Of a stretch of 64,000 bases of DNA, positions 22,401-30,163 are shown in pieces. The notes under the pieces are model-generated. The model was not told where the DNA came from. It did no database searches and saw only the letters and a program-made list of their open reading frames with translations. Each line of letters starts with the position of its first letter. Position 1 is the first letter of the stretch. The translations under genes were made by a program, and so were the position numbers. This DNA is from Micromonospora fulviviridis (GTDB lineage: Bacteria; Actinomycetota; Actinomycetes; Mycobacteriales; Micromonosporaceae). Location of the stretch: NCBI RefSeq assembly GCF_014648395.1, contig NZ_BMRA01000007.1, positions 362,874-426,873 of the forward strand, read 5' to 3'.

Positions 22401-24737
22401 GTCCGGCCGCTCTCCGCCGTCCTCGACGAGCTGGCCCCCACGCGGATCGACCTGCTGAAGATCGACGTGCAGCGCGCCGAGGCCGACGTGCTGGCCGGCC
22501 TCGAAGACCGGCACTGGCCGCTGATCGCGCAGGTCGCCATGGAGGTGCACGACGCGCCCGGCACCGAGACGGCCGGCCGGCTGGCGGAGCTGGTCGCGTT
22601 CTTCGAGGCGCGCGGCTTCACCGTGGTCACCCGCCAGGACGACCTGCTCGCCGGCACCGACCGGCACACCCTGCACGCCGTGCGCCCCGGGTATGCCGCC
22701 GACCCGCGCCCGGCGGTGGCCGCACCGGCCGCGCCGGCGGCCGGCCCGCTGGCGGAGCGGCTGACCGGCTGGCTCGCCGAGCGGCTCCCCGCCCACCTGC
22801 TCCCGGCCGCGGTGGTGCTCCTCGACGAGCTGCCGCTGACCCGCAACGGCAAGCTCGACCGGGCCGCGCTGCCGGCGCCCCGGCTCGACCGGCCGGGCGC
22901 GGGCGCCGCCGTCACACCGGCGAACCAGGCCGAGGAGATCCTGGTCGAGGCGTGGCGCGAGGTGCTCGGGGTGGCGGACTTCGGGGTGACGGACAGCTTC
23001 TTCGCCCTCGGCGGCGACTCCATCCGCAGCATCCAGATGCAGGTGGCGGCGCAGAAGCGCGGGCTGTCCTTCCAGCTCAACGACATCTTCACCCACCAGA
23101 CGATCCGGGAGCTGGTCGAGCACGGGCAGCTCACCGTGGACGGCGTCGAGACCCGGCCCGCCGCGCCGGAGACCGGGCGGTTCGCCCTGGTGGCCGACGC
23201 CGACCGGAAGCGGCTGCCCGAGGGCCTCGGCGACGCGTACCCGATGACCGCCCTCCAGCAGGGCATGGTCTACCACGGCGAGCTGACCGGTGACCCGGCC
23301 ATGTACCACAACGTCACGGCGCACCGGGTCGCCGCGCCGCTGGACGCGGCGGCGCTGCGCCGCGCGCTGGCCGGTCTGGTGGCCGCCCATCCGGTGCTGC
23401 GGACCGGGTTCGCGCTGGGCACGTACAGCGAGCCGTTGCAGCTGGTGCACGCCGACGTGCCCGTCGAGGTGCCGGTGACCGACCTGGCCGGGGCCGATCC
23501 GCAGGCCCGCCGGGCGCGGATCGACGACCTCGTCGCCCAGGAGCGGGTACGCCCCTTCGACTGGGCCCGCCCGCCGCTGCTGCGGCTGCACGCCGTCCGG
23601 GAGGACGCCGACGCGTTCACCCTGATCGTGGCCGAGTACCACGGCATCCTCGACGGCTGGAGCCTGCACCGCTTCCTCACCGACCTGCTCGCCGCGTACG
23701 ACGGGGAGCGGGCCGGGCAGGCCCGCGCGGCCGACCCCGGGCTGCCGTTCCGCGAGTACGTGGCGGCCGAACGGCAGGCCCTGGCCGACCCGGCCACCCG
23801 TCGCTTCTGGCTGGACGGCGCCGGCGCGGTGCCGCCGCTGCTGCTCGGCGGGCCGCAGCCGCGGACCACCACCACCCAGCGGGTGCCGCTGCGGGCCGAC
23901 ACGACCGACCGGGTGACCGGGGCGGCCCGGGCCGCCGGGGTGCCGGTCAAGTCCTGGCTGCTGGCCGTGCACCTGCGGCTGGTCGGCGAACTCGCCGGGC
24001 GGGACGACGTGGTCAGCGGCCTGGTGGTCGGCGGCCGGCCGGAGGGCGAGGGCAGCGACGCCACCCTCGGGCTGTTCCTCAACACCGTGCCCGTGAGCGT
24101 CACGCTGGGCACCCGGTCCCCGGCCGAGCTGGCCGCCGAGGCGTGGCGGGCCGAGCGGGAGCTGATGGGGCGCCACCGCTTCCCGCTCGCCGAGATCGTC
24201 CGCGCCGGCGGGGCCGGCCCCCGCTTCGACCACTTCTTCAACTGGACCCACTTCCCGAACGACCCGGCCGGCGGCGGCAGCCGCATCGTGGACAGCCGGG
24301 GCATCACCGTCGACGTGGCGTTCAGCCTCGCCGTCGACGCCGAACTGGCCGCCGACACCGGCCGGCTCGCCCTCACCGTCCAGTACGACCACCGGCACGT
24401 CCCGGCGGAGCGGGTGGACGCCTTCGCCGACGGCTTCCGCCGGCTGCTGGCCGCCGACCCGGCCGCGCCGCTGCCGCCCGTCGCCCCCGCCGGACCGGCG
24501 GCCGGCGGCGACGCGCGGAGCGAGTGGGCGGCCCGGGTGGCCGGGGCCTGGCAGGAGGTGCTCGGGGCCGCGCCGCGCGACCCGGCGACCGACTTCCTGG
24601 CCGCCGGCGGGGACTCGCTGCGCGCCCTGCGGCTGGTCACCGTGCTGCGGCAGCGCCACGGCAGCGACCTGACGCTGCCCGAGTTCGCGGCGCTGGGCAG
24701 CTACGGCGCCCTGGTGGACCGGGTGGCACGCTCGTGA
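19452..24737 (+). CDS. NRPS, C*-A-(FkbM methyltransferase)-T-C-T (AmbE-like), Glu code, no TE
   Basis: A 1761-residue NRPS. Residues 5-350 are condensation-like but the HHxxxDG motif is absent (PLIADPAS stands there), so this domain is probably inactive. The A domain (about 375-825, TSGSTG near 517) reads DAKDLGLVDK by hand, one residue from the Glu code DAKDLGVVDK. A methyltransferase of the FkbM type (about 826-1080, VLDVGANIGMFS with D859) is inserted before the terminal A motif NGKLDR (about 1128). Then come a carrier (LGGDS, about 1186), a condensation domain (1261-1660, YHGILDGWS: first motif His replaced by Tyr, catalytic His kept) and a last carrier (GGDSL, about 1719). FkbM enzymes usually methylate oxygen, fitting a methoxy product. 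Pseudomonas AmbE ends in a thioesterase; this protein stops at the carrier, so its product must move to another protein or be released in trans. Confidence 0.9.
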   Translation: MNGYRLSPVQRLAWSGKQDLVRARVRLDRPLDRARLQAAVDTVVARHEALRLTLVHHPGLRVPLQDVDDARAVTVGAQGDLSITLTDDALEVAATPLIADPASLRLVLADLARAYAGEALPEDPEALQFLDVAEWQLEEREQAPKAAPGAPAARLVTPPGDDPTAVVTATVPAAALADAARAADVEPATVLLAAWALAVSRRAEAPDGADEADLVLARWSDGRQADGTAEVVGPLGGYGPLRLALPLPDAPADLLAGVRAAEVAADETFHLVDPVDEQSGVVAGFALLPTVDPATVAGLGGASATVADPPPAAGPQLTALTDGDRVTLRVVGGQWLLDSLLAILRTLPAALTAGAPLALLGDGEAGWLADAAGTASGAPGRTLVDLLDAGLSGMDREGPAVVAADGAYTAGELRERAARVAGALAARGLAGAPVGVLAARSRDTVVAFLGVLRAGAVFVPLDPDAPAPRLAAQLRAVGAEVVVGAAGPATVTVDDLVAAGGPPPGAAPTPADPAYVIFTSGSTGTPRPVRVSHGAAAHLAEALEQTVYAGSRPGLRVAVNAPLTFDASMKQLVQLGHGRSLYLVPEEVRRDGAALAAALADHGVDVLDLTPSQLRILLAGAGDTRLPGLLLLGGEAVPPDLWETVAALPGVRAVNLYGPTECTVDTSAAEIRAGDPPTIGRPLPGVAVRVLDEQLRPVPPGVAGELCVSGPQLADGYLGDPEATARRFVEVTLPSGGTERVYRTGDRVRFDADRRLRYLGRLDDQVKIHGFRVEPGEVAAVLRGHPEVADAAVVARDDDGYGDRLVAYVRPGRAAAAVDVDRIAGVNPHETRYLYDEIFVQQVYLRDGIVLRPGATVLDVGANIGMFSLFVHRVCPDATIHAFEPVPSVVDVLRRNVAEFGVPATVHGFGLSGAAGEVSFTYYPGYSMMSGHAAYADPDAEVAVIKRYLANERDAGADERDVLLDRVDELLAERFAGRQLTVPVRPLSAVLDELAPTRIDLLKIDVQRAEADVLAGLEDRHWPLIAQVAMEVHDAPGTETAGRLAELVAFFEARGFTVVTRQDDLLAGTDRHTLHAVRPGYAADPRPAVAAPAAPAAGPLAERLTGWLAERLPAHLLPAAVVLLDELPLTRNGKLDRAALPAPRLDRPGAGAAVTPANQAEEILVEAWREVLGVADFGVTDSFFALGGDSIRSIQMQVAAQKRGLSFQLNDIFTHQTIRELVEHGQLTVDGVETRPAAPETGRFALVADADRKRLPEGLGDAYPMTALQQGMVYHGELTGDPAMYHNVTAHRVAAPLDAAALRRALAGLVAAHPVLRTGFALGTYSEPLQLVHADVPVEVPVTDLAGADPQARRARIDDLVAQERVRPFDWARPPLLRLHAVREDADAFTLIVAEYHGILDGWSLHRFLTDLLAAYDGERAGQARAADPGLPFREYVAAERQALADPATRRFWLDGAGAVPPLLLGGPQPRTTTTQRVPLRADTTDRVTGAARAAGVPVKSWLLAVHLRLVGELAGRDDVVSGLVVGGRPEGEGSDATLGLFLNTVPVSVTLGTRSPAELAAEAWRAERELMGRHRFPLAEIVRAGGAGPRFDHFFNWTHFPNDPAGGGSRIVDSRGITVDVAFSLAVDAELAADTGRLALTVQYDHRHVPAERVDAFADGFRRLLAADPAAPLPPVAPAGPAAGGDARSEWAARVAGAWQEVLGAAPRDPATDFLAAGGDSLRALRLVTVLRQRHGSDLTLPEFAALGSYGALVDRVARS

Positions 24738-25906
24738 CCGGCTTCGGCACGGCCGCCGTGCACGGCGACGACGGCCTGGTCCCCGGTGGGGCGGTGGCGC
24801 CGCCGATCGTGCAGAGCGCGACCTTCAGCGCCGAGTCCGACGAGCGGTTCGCCGAGATCGCCACCGAGCCCCGGGGCAGCGCCTTCTACACCCGCTACGG
24901 CAACCCCAACCACGCGCAGGTCGCCGCCGTGGTGGCCGAGCTGGAGGGCGCGGAGACGGGCCTGGTCACCGCCTCCGGCATGGGCGCGATCAGCACCGTC
25001 GCCCTGGCCCTGCTCTCGGCCGGCGACCACGTGGTGGTGCAGCGCAGCACGTACGGCGGCACCACCTCGCTCGCCACCGGCCTGCTGCCCCGCTTCGGGG
25101 TCGCCTGCACCCAGGTCGACCAGACCGACGCCGGGGCGTTCGACCGGGCGCTGCGCCCGGAGACCCGCCTGGTGCTGGTGGAGACACCGAGCAACCCGCT
25201 GCTGGAGCTGACCGACCTGGCGGCCGTGGTCGCGTCGGCCCACGCGGCGGGCGCGCTCGTGGTGGTCGACAACACCTTCGCCACGCCGGTCAACCAGCGT
25301 CCCCTGAGTGCCGGGGCGGACCTGGTCTGGCACAGCGGCACCAAGTTCCTCGGCGGCCACTCCGACGTGTCGGCCGGGGTGGTCGTCGGCCCCGCCGGGC
25401 TCGTCGAGCGGGTGTGGCAGACCGCGATCGTCACCGGCAGCACGCTCGGCCCGGTGGACGCCTGGTTGCTGCTGCGCGGCATCCGCACGCTGCCGCTGCG
25501 GGTGGAGCGGCACAACGCCAACGCCCTGGCCCTGGCCCGGGCCCTGGAGGGGCACCCGGCGGTCGCCCGGGTCCGCTACCCGGGGCTCCCCTCACACCCC
25601 CAGCACGCCCTCGCGCGCCGGCAGATGACCGGCTTCGGCGGGGTGCTCGGCGTGGAACTCACGGCCGGCCGGGCGGGGGCCGCGGCGCTGCTGGCCGGGC
25701 TGAAGCTGGCCAAGCGGGCGGCCAGCCTGGGCAGCGTCAGCACGCTGGTGGTGCACCCCCGGTCGATGTGGGCGGGAATCGTGGACGCGGCACAGCTGGC
25801 CGCCGCCGGCATCGGGGACGGGCTGGTCCGCGCCTCCACCGGCATCGAGGACACCGCCGACCTGGTGGACGACTTCCTGGCGGCGCTGGATCGGGCGCCG
25901 ACCTGA
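24734..25906 (+). CDS. Cystathionine gamma-synthase/lyase-like PLP enzyme
   Basis: A 390-residue Cys/Met-metabolism PLP enzyme (trans-sulfuration family). The PLP lysine lies in HSGTKFLGGHSD, and YxxRYGNPN, SGMGA and the VDNTFATP segment are all present; length is typical. The GTG start overlaps the NRPS stop by 4 bases, so it belongs to the biosynthetic operon. These enzymes work through vinylglycine-type quinonoid intermediates, so one may install, rearrange or remove a gamma-substituent; rhizobitoxine clusters also encode an O-acetylhomoserine sulfhydrylase-like domain. Alternatively it may be a resistant copy of an enzyme poisoned by the toxin, since AMB, AVG and rhizobitoxine inactivate PLP enzymes of this class. 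Family assignment is firm; the role is inference. Confidence 0.9.
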   Translation: MTGFGTAAVHGDDGLVPGGAVAPPIVQSATFSAESDERFAEIATEPRGSAFYTRYGNPNHAQVAAVVAELEGAETGLVTASGMGAISTVALALLSAGDHVVVQRSTYGGTTSLATGLLPRFGVACTQVDQTDAGAFDRALRPETRLVLVETPSNPLLELTDLAAVVASAHAAGALVVVDNTFATPVNQRPLSAGADLVWHSGTKFLGGHSDVSAGVVVGPAGLVERVWQTAIVTGSTLGPVDAWLLLRGIRTLPLRVERHNANALALARALEGHPAVARVRYPGLPSHPQHALARRQMTGFGGVLGVELTAGRAGAAALLAGLKLAKRAASLGSVSTLVVHPRSMWAGIVDAAQLAAAGIGDGLVRASTGIEDTADLVDDFLAALDRAPT

Positions 25907-25990
25907 CGCGCGGGGGCCCTCGGTGCATGGTCCCGGCCGCAACGGGAATCGGAGTGCGGCCAGCAGGACCGACGGACGCAGGAGCCAGCC

Positions 25991-26707
25991 ATGACGGACC
26001 TCTCGCCCACGGGACCGCCGCCGCAGGCGGGCGACGGCGGCTTCGCCGTCGTGGAGATGTTCACCTCGCAGGGCTGCGAGAGCTGCCCGCCCGCCGAGGA
26101 GGTGCTGACCGAGATCGAACGGGACGCCCGGAAACGGGGCGAGCCCGTCTTCGCCCTCGGCTTCCACGTCGACTACTGGGACCACCTGGGCTGGCCCGAC
26201 CCCTACGCCGCCGCGGCGTACACCGCCCGGCAGGAGGCGTACGCCCGTGCCTTCGGGACCGGGCACCTCTACACGCCGCAGATGGTCGTCAACGGCACCG
26301 CCGAGTTCGTCGGCTCGGACCGCCGGCGGGCGGCGGAGGCCATCGCGTCCGCGCTGTCGGCGGCGGCCGTCACGCCGCTCGCCCTGACGGTCGGGGATGC
26401 GGGCGGCGGGCACGTGGTGGTGGACTACCGGGCCGAGCATCCGCCGGCGCGGGGCATGCTGCACGTGGCCGTCGTGGAACGCGGCCTGGAGAACGACGTC
26501 CCCCGGGGCGAGAACGCCGGACGCCGGCTGCGGCAGGACAACGTCGTGCGGGCCTTCACCTCGGTGAGCCTGAACGCCGACGAGGGGCGGGTGGACCTGA
26601 CGGTGCCGCCCGACCTCGATCCCCGGCAGGCGTCGGTGGTCGGCTACGTGCAGCAGGAGGGTGAGCGGGCCGTGGTGGGCGCCGCCGCCGTCGACGTGTC
26701 CGGCTGA
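25991..26707 (+). CDS. DUF1223 thioredoxin-like protein
   Basis: A 238-residue protein of the DUF1223 family, which has a thioredoxin-like fold. The hallmark is EMFTSQGCESCPPAE, where a CxxC pair sits at the thioredoxin active-site position, followed by FHVDYWD and the YTPQMVVNG segment. No signal peptide is visible, unlike many proteobacterial members. The start is ATG 25991 with GGAG six bases upstream. It is 84 bases from the PLP gene with no overlap, and so is probably outside the biosynthetic operon. It ends 13 bases before the convergent DipZ-like gene. Function is unknown; a redox role is suggested only by fold and CxxC. Confidence 0.85.
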   Translation: MTDLSPTGPPPQAGDGGFAVVEMFTSQGCESCPPAEEVLTEIERDARKRGEPVFALGFHVDYWDHLGWPDPYAAAAYTARQEAYARAFGTGHLYTPQMVVNGTAEFVGSDRRRAAEAIASALSAAAVTPLALTVGDAGGGHVVVDYRAEHPPARGMLHVAVVERGLENDVPRGENAGRRLRQDNVVRAFTSVSLNADEGRVDLTVPPDLDPRQASVVGYVQQEGERAVVGAAAVDVSG

Positions 26708-26720
26708 GACCGCCGGCCCG

Positions 26721-27608
26721 TCACGGCCCGAAGGTGAAGACGTACGCGCGGAAGCCGGGCTGGTCGGTGACCAGGGTGAGCAGGTGGTCGTCCCGGGACG
26801 CGCCGGCGACGAGCCGGATCATGCCGGGCCGGTCGATCGGCGCCACCGAGTCCGCGCCCACCGTGGCGCCCCGCTCCGCGCCGATCGGCTCTCCGTCGAG
26901 CAGCACCCGGAGGGCGGCCTGACCGGCGGGCCCCGGATGGACCACGAGGTTCACCTCGCCGGCGTTGAAGGGCAGCGCCAGCTCGCCGATCCCGGAGCCG
27001 AGCTCCACGTACTCGCCGCTGCTGAGCCAGTCACCGGCCACGCTGAACGAGCCCGGCACCCCCCGGTCGGCGCCGAGGTAGGTCTCCGGCGTGATGCCGA
27101 CGTAGCTGGGCTGGCCCGTGGTGGCGAACGCCGACACCTCCGGGCTGACCGGGGGCAGCCGCGTGCCCGGCGCCCGAATCTCCAGCAGCCGCCGGATCTC
27201 CGACTCGACCCGCTCGTAGTCGCCCTCCCCGACCCACCGCTCGACGAACCGCCCGTCCGCGTCGAAGAGGTACTTCGCCGGCCAGGCGTCGTTGCCGAGG
27301 GCCCGCCAGAAGGTGAAGTCGTTGTCGAGCGCGATGGGATAGGTGAGCCCGTGGTCGCGGATCGCCCGGTCGATGTTCTCGGCGTGCCGGCCGAACTCGA
27401 ACTCGGGCGCGTGCACCCCGACGACGGTGAGGCCGAGGTCGGTGTAGTCCCGGTGCCACGCCTTGACGTACGGCGCGGTGCGGATCCAGTTGATGCAGGT
27501 GTACTCCCAGATGTCCACGAGGACCACCCGGCCGTGCAGGGCGTCGGGGGTCAGCGGGGGCGAGTTCACCCACCGCTGGACGTCGATCGGGGGGATCTGC
27601 CGCACCAT
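26721..27608 (-). CDS. DipZ-like redoxin domain protein
   Basis: A 295-residue protein resembling the soluble C-terminal part of mycobacterial DipZ: an AhpC/TSA-type redoxin domain (about 1-150) with WEYTCINWIRTAPYVK, where a single Cys replaces the usual CxxC, then a beta-rich region with ETYLG typical of DipZ-associated carbohydrate-binding-like domains. There is no membrane CcdA part, so this is a stand-alone form, probably for thiol or peroxide chemistry. I start it at ATG 27608 (MVRQIPPID); a longer in-frame start at 27725 adds 39 residues not typical of the family. No clear ribosome binding site precedes 27608. It runs divergently from the TIR operon. Confidence 0.8.
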   Translation of the reverse strand: MVRQIPPIDVQRWVNSPPLTPDALHGRVVLVDIWEYTCINWIRTAPYVKAWHRDYTDLGLTVVGVHAPEFEFGRHAENIDRAIRDHGLTYPIALDNDFTFWRALGNDAWPAKYLFDADGRFVERWVGEGDYERVESEIRRLLEIRAPGTRLPPVSPEVSAFATTGQPSYVGITPETYLGADRGVPGSFSVAGDWLSSGEYVELGSGIGELALPFNAGEVNLVVHPGPAGQAALRVLLDGEPIGAERGATVGADSVAPIDRPGMIRLVAGASRDDHLLTLVTDQPGFRAYVFTFGP

Positions 27609-27762
27609 GCCAAGGAGGCTAACCGCGCTCCGGGGCCGGCGAGGCGGAACGCCGACTTCACCCGGTCCGACTGTGGGAAGGGCTTCCCGGTGAAGCCGGA
27701 CAAGGCGCGCGACGTGAGTCGACATCGGGCGGTCGGGCAGGAATGCCGGACCACAGCCGGAT

Positions 27763-27798
27763 TTGCCGCTTCCGATGCCTTCCTATACTTCGACCGTG
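27763..27798 (+). promoter_or_regulatory. Probable leaderless promoter of the TIR operon
   Basis: TATACT at 27784-27789 matches a -10 element and is followed after exactly six bases by the GTG at 27796. Actinobacterial leaderless transcripts begin at the start codon with this spacing. TTGCCG at 27763-27768 could be a -35 with a short 15-bp spacer. No ribosome binding site precedes any candidate start here, which fits leaderless initiation. Confidence 0.5.
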
Positions 27799-29133
27799 GG
27801 CACCGTATCGCTGTTGGGCACCGGTTTCTCGTCCGGCGTATTCATCAGCCACACCAGTCGAGAGCGGAGCGCGAACGAGCTGAAGCCCGGCGACACCCTC
27901 AATCGGCACCGGTACCGAAAACGCTATCTGCGCCAACTTCTGGATCGGTTACCGGAGAGTTTCGCGGCCAAAGAGCTCGAGGTGTGGATCGACCAGCGCG
28001 AGGTGGCCGCCGGCGACCGGTTCGAGCAGGCCGTATGCCTGTCGCTGATCCGCTGTTCGGCGGCCGTGGTGCTGGTGGACCAGGACGCGCTGACGTCCGA
28101 GTACATGCAGGAGGAGGCCCGCCTGCTCGGCTGGCGCAAGACGCTCGAGCCGGACCTCCCGATCATCCCGGTGCTCCTCGGTAACGTCTCCGCCCTCGAC
28201 TTCGCCGACAGCCCGCTCGGCAGGGCCGGGGGCCTCGCCGCGCTGTCGGTGCTGACCCCTACGAACCGCAAGCAGAACGAGGCGGCGGCGCGCCAGACGG
28301 CGCGCGAGATCAGCGACCAGGTCGGCGTCGTGCCGCTGCCGCCCCGGGCGGCCCGCTGGGTCAACGACGTCGCCCACTTCATCTCGGCGGCGCCCGGGCA
28401 CGCCCTGGAGGAGGCGGCGCGGACGCTGGGGATCGGTCTCGACACGTTGCAGGCCCACCGCGAGAAGCACGCGCTGGTCGCCGCGGCGCTGCTCAACAGC
28501 AGCCTGCCGGTCGCCTACCAGGTGATCCGGACGATCGCCGAATACCTCCCGGCGGGAAGCCTCACGTCGGCCAAGCGGCGCCTCGTCCCGCTCTGGGTCG
28601 ACCTCGACCACGCCCGCACCCTCATGAGCGTCAGCGAGGCGCCGTCGCAACGCCGCATCGTGCACCTGATCGCGGGCCGGTTGCTCCCGGCGCAGCACGC
28701 CGTCCTCCGCGCCAGCCCGTCTCCGGACAGCGTCCAGATGGCCCAGCTCAGCGGGGTGGCCGGCGAGGACATGGCGGCCGAGCTCATCGCCCGCTACGAC
28801 GACCGGCTGCGGTCCGCCATGCATTTCCATCCGGATGACGGCCCGGCCGACGTCGAGCGGTACCTCCAGCACGAGAACACCGTCGCATTCGCGCTCATCA
28901 AGTGCGACCAGGTCCCCACGCGAATCGTCAAGGAGGTCGTCCTCGAACTCATGCGGCGCTTTCCCGGCATCGTCTTCGCCCTCGTGTCGGCCCAGCCGGC
29001 GGCCGACTCGACCATCATCCGGGGCCGCCGGATCCAGTTGGCCGGCGACGACCAGACCGACCGGCAGACCTGGCGCCTGATCCAGCGCATCCGCGCCCTG
29101 AGCACCGAGATGGCGGACGCCGATGTCGACTGA
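27796..29133 (+). CDS. TIR-domain protein with an uncharacterised C-terminal region
   Basis: A 445-residue protein. The TIR domain (about 12-150) shows VFISHTS at its first strand, then VWIDQREVAAGDRFEQA, SAAVVLVDQDAL and SEYMQEEARLLGW; the Glu of that last helix is the expected position of the NADase catalytic residue. Bacterial TIR effectors commonly cleave NAD or make cyclic ADP-ribose variants. Residues ~190-445 are helical with a closing alpha/beta section (VAFALIKCDQVP, IVFALVSAQP) and no family I recognise; it may be the sensor or coupling part. The start is taken as GTG 27796 because of the leaderless promoter; ATG 27775 is the alternative. It overlaps the AAA gene by 11 bases, so the two are co-expressed. 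Confidence 0.85.
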   Translation: MGTVSLLGTGFSSGVFISHTSRERSANELKPGDTLNRHRYRKRYLRQLLDRLPESFAAKELEVWIDQREVAAGDRFEQAVCLSLIRCSAAVVLVDQDALTSEYMQEEARLLGWRKTLEPDLPIIPVLLGNVSALDFADSPLGRAGGLAALSVLTPTNRKQNEAAARQTAREISDQVGVVPLPPRAARWVNDVAHFISAAPGHALEEAARTLGIGLDTLQAHREKHALVAAALLNSSLPVAYQVIRTIAEYLPAGSLTSAKRRLVPLWVDLDHARTLMSVSEAPSQRRIVHLIAGRLLPAQHAVLRASPSPDSVQMAQLSGVAGEDMAAELIARYDDRLRSAMHFHPDDGPADVERYLQHENTVAFALIKCDQVPTRIVKEVVLELMRRFPGIVFALVSAQPAADSTIIRGRRIQLAGDDQTDRQTWRLIQRIRALSTEMADADVD

Positions 29134-30163
29134 CCAGGCAGCACCCACCGATGCCGACCTCACGGGCGCCCTCGACATCCTGGACAACCTCCGCGACAGC
29201 CCGACGCCCGCCCCGGCCCGGCTCGGCGACTCCCGGTCCGGTGACGTCTACCTGGTCACCGACGAGATCGTGACGGCGCTGAAGGTGGCCCTGCTGACCG
29301 GGCGGCCGCTGCTGCTCGGCGGCCCACCCGGCTGCGGGAAGTCCAGCCTGGCGAGCTACGTCGCCCGCAACCTCGGCGTCGCCTACTACGAGTTCGTCAC
29401 CACGGACGACTCCCGGCCGGCCGACCTCACCTCCCGGCTGGACAACGTGCGCCGGCTCGGTGACGCGCAGGCGCAGCGGCTCGCTGAGGGGCCGGGGATG
29501 GCCTCCATCGCTCCCTACCTGGAGCCGGGTCCGCTGTGGTGGGCCCTCAACCCGGACTCGGCGGCCGCGCGCGGGCTTCAGGAGACGCCCGGACACGAGT
29601 CGGACCTCGAACCGGCGCGTCCGCCCGTGCGACTGGTCGACCACAAGCCCGCGAACGCGGGCGCCGTGCTGCTCATCGACGAGATCGACAAGGCGGACAG
29701 CGCGTTCTGCAACGGGCTGCTCGTCCCCCTCGGCAGCCGGCAGGCGTCCGTCCCGGGCCTCGACGTCACCGTCCTGCCCGCACCCGACGCCCCCGACTGG
29801 AGCCCGCTGACGATCATCACGACCAACAACGAGCGGGACCTCCCGGAGGCCTTCCTCCGGCGGTGCATCGTCCTCCGGCTGCCCGCGCCCGGCCCGGACC
29901 GGCTGGTGGAGATCGCCGACCGGTACTTCCCCGCCCTGCCGGCGGAACTCCGGTCGCTCGTGGGCGACCTCGCCCACCAGGTCGCGGGCGCGTCCACCGA
30001 CGAGCGTCCCGTCAGCACCGCCGAGTTCCTCGACCTGGTGAAGGTCGTCCTGCACCTGACCCAGGAGGGGCGGCTCGACGACCGGACACTCGAGACGATC
30101 AAACGGGTCACGCTGCACAAGCACGACCTGTACGGGCGCCGCGACCGCATGTGGTCCACATGA
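29123..30163 (+). CDS. MoxR-type AAA+ ATPase
   Basis: A 346-residue AAA+ ATPase. Walker A is GGPPGCGKSS with K73, Walker B is VLLIDEIDKAD near residue 185, and sensor 1 is ITTNNERDLPEAF followed by the arginine-finger region RRC. The inserts and order fit the MoxR group, which remodels partner proteins and is often paired with vWA-domain proteins. The ATG lies inside the end of the TIR gene, and its stop overlaps the next ATG by 4 bases. In vWA-MoxR conflict systems the ATPase is thought to couple sensing to effector activation; here the effector would be the TIR protein or the membrane protein at the end of the operon. Confidence 0.9.
   Translation: MSTDQAAPTDADLTGALDILDNLRDSPTPAPARLGDSRSGDVYLVTDEIVTALKVALLTGRPLLLGGPPGCGKSSLASYVARNLGVAYYEFVTTDDSRPADLTSRLDNVRRLGDAQAQRLAEGPGMASIAPYLEPGPLWWALNPDSAAARGLQETPGHESDLEPARPPVRLVDHKPANAGAVLLIDEIDKADSAFCNGLLVPLGSRQASVPGLDVTVLPAPDAPDWSPLTIITTNNERDLPEAFLRRCIVLRLPAPGPDRLVEIADRYFPALPAELRSLVGDLAHQVAGASTDERPVSTAEFLDLVKVVLHLTQEGRLDDRTLETIKRVTLHKHDLYGRRDRMWST

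Noticed and set aside
19431-24659. 1742-residue minus-strand frame opposite the AmbE-like NRPS
   Set aside because: Shadow of high-GC coding; the plus strand contains all NRPS core motifs.
26661-28184. 507-residue plus-strand frame spanning the DipZ-like gene and the start of the TIR gene
   Set aside because: It overlaps two well-supported genes, crosses the TIR promoter and lacks domain signals.
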